64,000 nucleotides of DNA from NCBI GenBank assembly GCA_035041965.1, contig JAPYMA010002833.1:124001-188000 (forward strand). The letters run 5' to 3'. Positions 27,601 to 40,000 of the stretch are shown piece by piece (the first letter of the stretch is position 1; each line of letters begins with the position of its first letter). This DNA comes from Anisakis pegreffii. Taxonomy: Eukaryota > Nematoda > Chromadorea > Rhabditida > Anisakidae. A program made the position numbers and the translations under genes. Under the pieces are notes generated by a model. The model made no database searches, was not told the origin of the DNA, and saw only the letters and a list, made by a program, of their open reading frames with translations.

Positions 27601-28015
27601 CAAAAGAAAGGGGATTGCTGTGATTAGCGTTAGACACTCATCATCATCATCGTCAACTACTTCGAATTGCCAATGAATAAATGCTTCAACTCAAGTGCTC
27701 CTCTTCTCCTCTTTTCCCTTCACAAAATTTTCAGAGCGCATTTAATCTTCAATTGAGTGCACTATTTGTTCGAAATGCACTAATCAGTGCCATTGAATAT
27801 CATCCCTCTTATCAGTTTCACGACAACAACTCACTGCAAAGTTGTTGGATTTCTGCTGATTCGTTTAGAAATGATCAAACATGTCAAAGACAAAATGAGC
27901 GTTGATTCAGCCCATTCATGGTTCATCCGCACTTCTCTTTTCCCAATCAAAAAATTAAATATGACTTCTGTTTGCACTAAACGAATTCAAACGCGATTTC
28001 ATATTCTTTTAAAAA

Positions 28016-28085
<70 letters not shown>

Positions 28086-31000
28086 ATTCCCAAATTTTTG
28101 TTACTTATATATTGCGTTGCATTCGAGAATACAAGTGATAACGAGCATCAATTCCCATATCAAACAAATCGCTTAATCTAACCCACACCTGAACCCAACT
28201 GGTCATTTTTTACTTAATGGAAAGCAAAAGCGCAATTCGATCGTTTCACCAACCCCTATTTCGATTTTCAGAATCGCTCTTTGGAATGAATCATCGCCAA
28301 ACTAGACATTCTCGAAAGGAACGGAAAAGAATTAAAATTCACTAATTTTTTAAGCGAAAGAAGTATTATAGACTTTTGAAAGTGGTTTTTAAACGATTCA
28401 GTCACACACACATTAATGGTATGTATGTATCTATCTATCAATAAGATGACAAAAATACAAGTTAAAAAAAGCAGACGGACTGAAAGCGTTTGTCGATTCC
28501 ATGCTTATAGACTGGTAATAGAATCATTCCGAGCTCTAGTCGCATACTGGCGTTTTCAACTTGTTGAGCGTTTAGGTTGCTCAGCAGTGCTGGCTGCTGT
28601 TACGCTATATTAGGCAGCATAACGTCACGACAACATCAATTCACCATAATCATATATAATCAAACCTAACAGCTATAACCTATTACTGATGTTAGCACTT
28701 ACTACTTACAGCAACAGCAGCAGTAGCAGCAGCTACCAGCAGCATTCAATGGTGCTTCATCCATGCACTACGATCAATAACTAACTCGGCTTGTCACCCT
28801 CGTCAATAGTTCTTCAATTCTTTATTCATTCGTTTATTCACTCATTCATCAGAAGCATTCGCACGAAATCAGCTAATTCACTCACTCACTCACTTCCATC
28901 TTTATCCTCAACTTCCTGTTTTCCCAATCGTTCAGAAAGTCACTTCATCATCCGAATAGCTGTCTACTCATTAAAATGTGCGAAATTTCCACGAAGCACC
29001 CAATCGGTTTCAAAATAGCTCACGCGAATTCTTTTCGGGAAGTGATGCTTGCCATATGCTTCAACTTGCATACCGAAGAACGCTGATACAAGTGGAGCTG
29101 ATGCCTTCATGAATTGAATGAGCGCAACGCAAACAGCGATTGTACATGAAATGGCCCTAAGGTTAATTTAAGTGATGCATACGCTACTCTCAAGAACTTG
29201 TCGTGTTAGCCATCAATTTTTGTGGTTAGGAGATTGCGCGACGATAAGGATTCACTTTAAAAGTTAACAAAAAAATGATCAGAATCAGCGTATGAATCCT
29301 AAGCATAAATTTTCATAAGGCATGAATGCATTAAAGAATAACTGAACTCAACCATAAGCAATGATTGAGAACTTGGCATTCAATAATGATTTCAAAGAAA
29401 TGCTTCACTTCAACACTAAAGTTCAGTTACATTGGGCGATCGTTTAGCTGATGAACGATAAATAATTTGAAACAAACTACAACCGGTCACTTCTTTGAAC
29501 TAATATCATCATTAATTCTAAAATTATTTCCATTTCTGAATCTAGCGGAATTGAAAGTCAGATGACAAAATAAATTTAATGATGCATTTACGATAGCACA
29601 TCATCGCCCTCCCCAACGCAGCAGAAAGTAATTGTAGTTCCATTTAGACACCGGGTATTCTCCTGGGTAAGAAGCTGTCAATATTTCGATGTGACACAAA
29701 CACAGCAAGAACTTCCAGAGCAAATGGGTACGAAGACGGGAGACCGCAAACAAGGTCTCTGCTATTGAACATAACTGACTGTTATCTTATCAAAGCCGAC
29801 TATTTATTGGGATTCGCTGTCATTCATTCTAAGATTTTATATTTGGTTTAGCTTGAATTACAAATTGAGAGTCTTCTTAATCGTTTGAACAAATGTTCAA
29901 TTTGCATTTAAAGATGAAATTCGAGCGCTGGTGACAACTGTCGTATTCGGTTTAGTCATATGATAGCGCTGAAAAAGCATCAGTTAGTGTTTGTTGTTTC
30001 TTGGTGACGTTACAAAAAGGTATCTTCGTTTGATTGATGCAATCATTTTTGAGGTCTCTTATGTCAATCTAAAAGCTCACCGTTTCCATCTGCAGTACCA
30101 CTCAATGCAAACTCATATCACCAGACAGCATCCTTTTGTGTACACAATTAAAGCAACACGGAGGAATATGCAATATATTCCTTCTACAAGATCAAAATGT
30201 TCCATTAGAACATCTCGATCTTCTCATGTGAAGTGAAATTTGCGATGAATATTTAAGGAGTATCAAAGCATACGCAGAAATTGCAGAAGCTCTTTGAAAA
30301 CCCGCTGTCTGCACCTACTGCAGTTCAGGTCAGTTTTTCGGTCGAAGGATACTGAAATATGCATCAAGCGTTTTGAAATACCATAGGAAGAAATTTTGGA
30401 GGCATGTTCTGTGCAGAACTCGGATAATCGGTAGAGCGACAGCATAGAAGTGAACGAGAACATCCACTAGAAGTGTCATTGAGCAAAAAATTTTCGATTA
30501 TGATTGGTAATTCAAACGGCGATATGGATGAATGGATGGGTGGATACGCTAATTCGCTGAGGTAACGAGCTGAATCGATGAGTTACGATGAAGGATACGA
30601 TCTGCAGAAGGTTTTTTCTTTGTTTAAAGGAAAACATTCTTCATAAATGTGCACAATGACCATTAAAATGAGCCCATGTAACGATCTGGACTAGACTCGA
30701 TGTGCTGAATAAAAAAAATCAAATTTCAATTCAACGATGCTCTAGCATTTGAATCTGTCAAGATAGTTGAACGATAATTGCGCCTGTGAATGGACGTGAT
30801 TAAAGTGAGATCTTGAGATGTGCACGAAAAAGCATCCTTCTAAAACTATTCTCGGTGCGCTAAGAATACATCAACTTTCTGCGAAATTACCCAAGTTTCT
30901 CGTCTGAATTCATTGAAAGCAATTGCTAACGAAGTCAGCACGTCAAAAAATACTCCACATACTTTTGTGAAGAGCTCAAATTGACAAGAAGAAGAAGAAG

Positions 31001-34000
31001 GAATGCACGCTCCACGAGCAGCATTCAATCACGTTCAAGAACCATTCGAATGAGCTCTGCAGCCAGCCAATTCGGCTTATTTGGAACTGATCATGCGTAA
31101 ACATCTATCCTAATCCGCGCTTAAAGTTTCTCTACGAGGATTTGAATATGAAGACGGCTAGCTGCTATTCGTCTTGTTAGGTTGCACAATTTTCGTATAC
31201 AACAGATTTTTTGCCTATAAGCTGAGATGAATGAGCGATGAACTGAACGCATTCATAACCACTCTTGAATGCAAATTTGAAGCAAGAACATCAATGTACA
31301 AGTCAAGTACTGAGAATCAAGGACTGCGACTTTAGATGAATTATTACTGCAGTGTAAGCACACAAATCAATTGAGAAAGCCTTAAAGAGTCTCGGGAATT
31401 CTGCATTTGCAAAACCAACCAACAATGTTACAAAAAAGCTAATATTGGTTAAAGATTCTGCTGCTTATTATCACTGATAATCTCAACATGGATAATTTAT
31501 TACTATCATTGATAATCCGAACATTCACATTGTAGGACTGCTAACTTCAACAAGTTAGTGTAATGTTCAGTTATGGATGCATTGCGTCGTGCATTGCTCT
31601 GAAGACACTGGAGCTCAAAGATGAGGAAAAACATAGCCAGTTGAACGGAACCACTGCATGGATTAAAGCAAAACTACTTGAAAATATGGTCCGACGCAAG
31701 TTGAAATCGTGGAATAAATGATGATCTGTGGTGCGTGATGAGAGACTTTTTTGTTTGTTCAATGGTGTGTCTCGCAATCAATTCAAAGAAAGCAAGAATT
31801 TTTTAGTATGAATATTTGAGTCTTGATTAAGTAATTGTGAAACATTCATTCCAGGAATATGTGTAAATTATGTGAATTCTACTTTTTTTTTCACTGTTTC
31901 AACGCGTCTGTCAATCAAATTAGCTGATGTCTCGATCCCCCTCGAGGCAATTCTAATGAACCGATCATATCTTTGAAATCGCTCAACCATGAAAACGAAC
32001 TACAGCTGGAATGATTACAGGACGGCCGAATGGCAGACGAGTGAAAGTGTTTGGTTGGCAGGGAAGCAAGTTTAGTACTTGAATTTGATGCCATTTAATT
32101 GACCCCATAAATGCGCCTACGCCACATCTACACTTTATAAATATTTCAAAGCTCCGGGCCTTCAACGGCTTCATTTGAAAAAAAACCTTTTTAGTCTCGA
32201 AACAACGAGCGCGGAAATTTGCTTCAAAAAATTGCTCTGAAAGGCAACGAATCAAACTCCTTTTTAGATATGGCGTCAAACTCCTCATTGTAGATCGCTA
32301 TAATTTCATTTTTCAGCATGGTTTTGAGTTGGTCTTTCCCAGCCACAACGACACGATTCCGGAGAATGAGACCAAGAAAAACTGCTTCACGCGCCTATAC
32401 CGTGAATAAATTTGATCCAGTAACCGTTCTCACTAATTTTCTGCTGAAAATTTCATGCATGTTATTTTCAGAGCAGAGTAATAATTTTCCCACCTGCAAA
32501 TTGCGCTTTTTATAGTTCCACTTCTGCCAAAATTTCTCACCCTAGACTGCAGTGGCTTCCACAAAAACGATTATTCACTGACAAAGAAATTTTGTTGTTG
32601 GGGAGTGAGAAATTAATTGTACTACATACACATCGTATGTATTATTCAGTGAACTCAATAAAACACCTCACAATCAGTCAAAAAGTCATCAAATCCTCTG
32701 ACGAGCTGTAATCAGGGAGAGCGCTCCACGGTTAATCATCGCAATGTGGACTTATCAACGACAAAATGTTGCGGCAGTAAAAACAATTTGAGCTCTTATC
32801 ATTCGCTTTGTGTGCCATAACGAGGTTCACTCCCAGACAACAATGAATACTACTTCCTTCCGACTGTCAAAACTTCCATTCGCTTTCCTTACGTTCAGAT
32901 ATACCGAGAATCATGATTTTCTAATTCGTCGAGACGCTATGAGGTCCCTATGATTTCCGTTCGGTTGGCCTTATGGTCATTCAATTACTATTCAAGATAA
33001 CGGGCGCACACACACAAATAATGAGGGTAATTTGGAAACTTGACCAATGTGTGATCTAATAGAGTACGCCTAATGACTTCCGTCACGATTGTGCTAATCA
33101 TTTCAGACATTCGCATTTACATTTACATGCACAGATACGATCTGATGCAGAGCATAAGTATGAGTAAAAACATACATCAATTAGTGAACATGCAATATGT
33201 GATAAACAATCCTACTTCGTCCCATCATACGCACTCCGCTACCCGAACCGTCCTATTGCACATTAAGTTAAGCTGGAATAGTCAAGCAGGAAGTTCGTAA
33301 AGAGCGTTTGATGGAAAATTACGGGGATAACGGCGCAAATTACATCATATCAAAAAATGAGATTGCGAACGGCACTATAAAAGTTCTGCAATGGTCCTGG
33401 AGACGCTAGTTTTTGAGCAATCAAACCTATTCATGATTGACAGTTTTCATGAAAAGCCATGAAACTTAACGTTCCTCACTGGATCGTTTGCGACCAAATG
33501 TTGCTGAGCCGTACCAGAACAACTGAATTGAAATTGCTAACGTCGCGCTTGCTTATTTACTTGTTTTCGTCAAGCCTATCACCGAACAAAATGATACCTT
33601 TATTCTTCTCATAAGCATTCATATTGCACACGGATTTATCACAACAACAATAAATGAATACATGCACATATTTGAAACAGAAATGTGAAATAATCCCGTT
33701 CATCCGTATGAATGGATAGAATAAGCATCGTACATCTTTATGCCTCTCAACTTTAATCCTTTCTCCTTGAAAGAACTCCTCGTCGTTTCGATTTTCTCAT
33801 CCTTATTACATCCTCCACATCGTATCACTCATTTTTCGTGCGCTAACATCAGTTTAGTGTGGGATTTGAGTTATGATTTTGCTTTGCAGCAAAAACAAAT
33901 GCGTCAGCTTATACGAAATAACAGTTTCACTGAAACACTACTTACTCTATTCAGCTCACAAGAAAATTGCGGTGAGTCGTCAATGAATTCAGTGCGAAGC

Positions 34001-37000
34001 ACAATCAACTCAAGTTGAACGCATGGAATCATTGTGTCAATCTGATGATTATTTCTTAAACGATATGAAGCAATCGCTCGATTATGACATGCGCAAATAA
34101 GTTAGTTACAAAGCAAATCATGGCAATCCTCATACTGGATATCGCCAGTGATATTGATACATTATACGGTTTCAATCAAGTCTTCCATTACGAATTGAAC
34201 TCTAAGCCCGCAAAGTACTAATTTCCTGTTTGACGTTCAATCAGCTGAGCTGTAGCGGATATTTTGAAGCCGTCACCGAACAGTTGTTTGAGTTTGCAAT
34301 CAGTTCTTCAGCGCTCATAATGCAAATCTGAAAATTAGTTCGCTCTAATCGTGGCGGCGTTCGATGCTCATCAAATTAGTTCTGCATTATGTGCGCTGAA
34401 GAACCAATGGCAAATTCAATGCAATCGTTTTGAAACGCTTAATCACTACCGATTAAGTTGTTCGCATATCACAAGCACCTGGCTTATCGAAGAGCATAAA
34501 ACATCTGTACGATGATAAATTCATTTTCAGTTGCGAAAGGGTATTCAGTGTCTTGCAGTGATTGAATTTAAGATGAACCGCTCTTCTCGAAGAAAATTTC
34601 AGTCGAAAACGATCCAGCGGATACTTAACTTAGCAAAATCGTTTGGAAACAATGGCACATACATATCCGCTGCTTGAACCGATTGAAAGGGTTCATTGTT
34701 CAGTGAAAGCAACTCTTAACTTCGTTGTAAAAGCAGCGTACGGTTCTCGTGCTTTATAAATTCCTTTTGTGAGTTTCTACATATTCCAATATTCATTACA
34801 TGTCGCTCATTCTGTCAAGATATATGCGCATAAATGGTCACATTTCAAGCAAATAGATCAAAATTGTTCACATGTAATCGAAAGCGTCAAATGATTGCCT
34901 AACGATATCCTCAATAAGCCCTTTTACAGCATAGCAATATGAGCTTAAAGCTTCAGCTGAATGGAACTGGAAGATCTGAATCGATTTTAATAAAATTGGT
35001 AATGGAATCGTAGCAATCGTAGAGATTCGCCATATACCGGTGAGGTTGCGAATGAAACAGCAACAAACTGAATGAAGAGAGCTGAAGGAACCGAAAATGC
35101 CGAGAAAGCGATCAAGATTAATGAACCTTGCTAGTAAGGAAGCATTCATTCATTCGTTTATCCATGCTTGACTGCTGAATAAGATCAACTGGCGTGTATG
35201 ACTAGTCATGAAAATAGATCGCAGTTCCTGCAAAACTGGTCAGCCGTTGAAGAAATCCTATAATCTGCTTCACTCGCGCTGAATTTGTTTTCATCCAATA
35301 AACTCTTATTATATTCTTGCATAATCAGGCCACTTAGCAGTAGGATACGAGGCAGCTGCAATCGAGCGTCAAGTGATCGACGAGAATCAAATTAACGAAA
35401 TAAGACGATTTCACACACCGAAATAACTGCTGCACTAGTTAAACTTAGCATGGGACAATTAAGACGAACGAGACAAGTGTTTGAAAGGATCTCATTAGCG
35501 TATAGTGAAAACACTCACTCACCTTAAAATACACTCAAAAGCAGCGCTACAATATGTGCACCTGTCCCGTGTTCTCAACAAAAAGATTGCTTGTGCGAAA
35601 GATAGGATGATTAAGAGTTTATGATAATTAGTTGTGTGGAACATTTTTCTAGAAGGAACTCACCACCGCAAGATTATTGGAAACATTCACGAATGCAGGG
35701 CGATTTATTACAGAATTATGACGCAATAATTCTGTGATCTTTCACCACATCAGTAAACCTGTTCGAGAAAGTGGATGAAATGCGAAGTCGACATTCGGTA
35801 TTGGGCGCTTACAAGTGTAAATGTAAAGTTTCTAATCATAATAATTCAAACACAGGAAAATGGAAATGCCGATTTTGCAGACCAGCGAAATGTGAATCCC
35901 AATTTGTCTAATCGAAAATGTTGTCATGGAGATCTTCTATGCACTAAACGAACAACTTAGTACCCACGATTTCCAATTAAGAAATACTCAATTTCACATC
36001 GGACCTCACAATTGCAAATTTTGATCAGCTAATTATGAGTAGACCAATAATAAGGGCACTTTTAATGAATGCAAAACCATCTCATTAGAGAAAAAAAACT
36101 TCTCATTACGTATGTGCCATTTCAAGCAATACGCAGTGAATGCTTTTCATCACAACTATTAGTTCAATCTCTCATAACTCGATTTCACGTCGCAGCGTTT
36201 CCAAGAAGATGTTGGAACACATAGACAAGCTGATGTCTGCTTGATGACATTGAAAGCCGCTATTTTTGATGGTGATACATTTCATACCTTTCATGAATTG
36301 AATGCAATCAGCAAAAGAAAAACTTCAATCTCTTCAGAAACGCACTGACACAATGAGTACAATATATTGCAATAATTACACTTCAAGCGTTATCAACACA
36401 GACGCGGAATAATTTTTGTCTGCTGGTGAGTGTTAAATGCAATCGGATAAATCTGCAGTTATGCTTAAGTGGTAAGCCTGCATTGAGACCAAGCATGAAT
36501 GGGTCATTTTAGGATGGGACAATAGAAGCAGTAAACCTCCTCCAATACCAATATAATCAGAAGAAACAAACGCAGTGCCGTCATGTGCGAGTGCGTAAAT
36601 GAGCGAATATGTATTCAAGTTTTTGAAGATGAGAACACGAAGAGCTCGTTTTTCGACATTTCGATGAGCATTTCTAACGATTACTGTAGGGAGTTAAATG
36701 ATTTAGGTCTTATTTTGGCAATTTTTGTTTTTTTTTGTGAAAAATGCTGATGACTAATAATGCTGTAATTCAACTTATTCACCAACTACGAATATTTTTC
36801 AAACATGTAGAACGTATCCCCTCAAGGAACAGACATCCAAATCTAATTCTGATGCAATATCCTCTGATTGCACAGTTGCACTTACGCTTCTCAATAATTT
36901 AGTCCCAATGCCAGCACAAAAACACTGCACGCTTTCACTTAGATTGTATGTTTCAGTTTGGTGGAAGGACGTGATTATTTTATAAATTTGAACAATTTCC

Positions 37001-40000
37001 GAACCATCACACATATATTCAACTAAATTCTCCTCTGACTTGACACTGACACAATGGGATAGTAAACTGCAATCAATTCACAATTAATGAGTTTTTTTTT
37101 CTGTTGAATACGCTTGCAGTTTTAATGCAGGTTTATGTAATCAGCAATTACGACTCATTATTAGTTCATGTCCGTTTGCTGTCACGAATATCACTTCCTT
37201 GATGTCCTTCTTTCCGCACAGCTAAAGATAACAGTACTATGAATTCATGACCGGTCAATCCGCCTAAAGACATTTAGCCTAACGACAGTTTGCCTAAAGG
37301 CAAATTGCCTAACCGACAGTTTACCTAACGGACAGTTTGCCTAACGGACAGTTTGCCTAACGGATAGTTTGCCTAACTTAAGGTTTTTTAATGGATATTT
37401 CACCTAACAGGCAACTGTTCCTTAGGCAAACTGTCCGTTAGGCAAAATATCCATTCGGCAAATTGTCCGTTAGGCAAACTGTCCGCTAGGCTTTGTGTCT
37501 TTAGGCAAACTGTCGTTAGGTTGAATGTCTTTTGGCAGATTGACCGAGCACCCCGTGAATCATATATCTTCATGTAATTCTAACTTCGGTCATAGTTTGT
37601 TTGCCTCCAAGCAACGTATGGTTGCTTCAATATCATTGGCATAACGGTTATTGCTTCCGTTTAGCGTCATCAGCACAACATCAGTTCTAAACCAACCTTG
37701 CGCAAGTAGGTCCAGTATCATGAGACCGTTGAAGTTGACGCCAGCCATCTTGCCGTGGAATGCATCAAATATTTTTTCCCTCTTCCTTCTGCGACGATTC
37801 AGTCTATGGTACAAACTGAACGATGCTCCAACCGAGATACGCCACTGCATGTTCAATGTGAACAGTTCGGATAAGCCTGTGGAATGAAAATAATTCAATC
37901 GCGACTTCAGAAATTATATTATATCGTCTTCATGGTTAAGATCGCTTGACTGGACTGAACTGCATTTAACACATTTAATATGCGCTTCGTTTCATATCGC
38001 TGCCATAAAAGCAATCTATTGCAACTGCTCTTGAATGATTTATGGCTTTGAGGGAAGTTTTTATTGAGCAGTAAGGACTCAGTGCATTGTTTCTTTCGAT
38101 GTGTTGTTGCTTTCAGCGAGTTTATTGTTACTCAGGCAAACTACTACCTTTTGGTGAATAACGTATCGGTGAGTAAGCGTCTAGAATCAACGTCATATTG
38201 GCTTCATCACGGATTGCTGTTAGCACATGATAGATGTCATCGTTAACTTGAACATCGAAAATACCAACTGTATGATCACGAGTGCCAAGGTTGTAGCGTA
38301 TTTGAATGTATCCATCACGCTACAACGTACTTTCGATTGAAACATTCCTTTCAAGGCACGCATTCGAGCAAGCACAAATACTATTTCAAACAGCCATTTT
38401 TTGGCTCTGAAGAAGCATCTCGTCTTTTTTTTTCATTCGAAAAGGATTGTCTTCACGAGGAGTACTCACCAGAAAAATGGTCATATAATCGCCATCAACA
38501 CTACATTGAACGCTTAGCAACACTGACGATGGTTGACGGGTTTGAAATCCGATTGCGATTCGATCGCGATTTGTGGAGGGACGTTGCGAAGGTGGATACT
38601 CGTAGTATATCATCGATGACGATGAGTCAAACAAATAAGTTGTACCAGCTGCAAAATCAATGACAATAATCCGCATACTCCAGTGTGAAGGACATGCAGC
38701 AGTTGGTGTGCATCACATGAAACAATTGCATTGCCTGTTTTTTTCGCATGGAACGAGTTTTTTTTGCATAAATCAAATCGCTATCAGTTGAGTTTGTTGA
38801 CGCACTGGTTCGACTTGACGACTGCTGAATATTGGCTGTTGTGTGCTGGCATCGATCTGAACGAAAAGAAAACTCACGGCTATCACATCGTTCACCACCG
38901 TACGTTGTCATCGAGCAATCACATTTCACAGAGTTCCATTTTTGAATGCATTTTCCACCATTCAAGCAAGAATTTGACGAACATTTGGAAAGAGGGCCTG
39001 TAAGCAGTTGAGAATTATGATCTGGTTGTGTTTTTCGCGTTTTCGTGACATTGGATGCAAAACGGAATGTCTTTTACGAAGCGACTCTTTGCACGTCAAT
39101 ATTTGATGAACCCATCGAGCAAAAGATAACTACTGAAGCGACAAGAAAATCAGTACCAACAGAGTGCAATCCACAAGAATATCACTGACCTGTACATCCT
39201 TTAGTAACACCAACGATTTCATACGCATCCTCAAAAGCATCCAAGTGTTCATCGCCAATCCTCAATGATGATATGCAACCGCGAAAACCAACTACGTTGG
39301 TTAACCTGTAACATTTGGATGGAATATAATCCAATCAAGCAGTTCACCATTGTGCATTAGAACTCTTGAAGTCTTTCCATACAAAATGCAGATCTTAACT
39401 GTGTAAATATTTGACAGACCTGGGTGATAGTGGTGTAAGAGGTGGCACTCCACCCAGATACAACTGTCCTTCGAGTTTAGCCATGTGTCCACCAACAGTA
39501 TCCATCACAGTGCTAGTATTATCAATAATCATGTGATGTTCACCATTAATTGCGTTCTGAAAGCAAAATACCGTGATTTGTTCATTCATGTGAACATTCA
39601 TGCAGATTCCAGGAACCAATGAAATATAGTATGGCTGAACATATACTTGATAAATCAGTAAGGAATGCCATCGCATATCGCTGAGAGTTTGTTTGCGTCG
39701 AAGCACCGGCGACAACACTGATTCGAAACGAGATCCGAAACCGAAACTGTATCTGAAGTAAAACACTGGAAGGGTTCAGTGAAAAATAGTCAAAATTGTT
39801 CCACCAAAAAAGTCCAATTCTGAGGTCACCTGGAACTCTGAACCACCATTTTTAAGATGGTTAATTCTGACTGTCATTTTGGAGTGTAATCACCACTTCA
39901 TTGTTCAACATTTTCGTGCACACAGATGTCATTTTAACTGATAATAATAAACAAAATTTTACGGCGAAAGCAACGATCGGCTTCTAAGAGCGATGGTTCT

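Larger units (their letters stand above)
25474..37696 (-). other. neurexin intron 25 (12.2 kb)
   Basis: Separates LNS6 from the stalk. Holds the long foldback copy, the (AT)n and CAG-type tracts, a perfect hairpin at 27.0 kb and two plus-strand exon-like segments at 32.3 and 33.9 kb. A short Cys-rich plus frame lies at 35.78-35.91 kb. Otherwise unannotated AT-rich DNA. Confidence 0.8.

Noticed and set aside
28791..29018. Plus frame rich in Ser, Phe, Ile
   Set aside because: Arises from CATT/CACT simple-sequence DNA.
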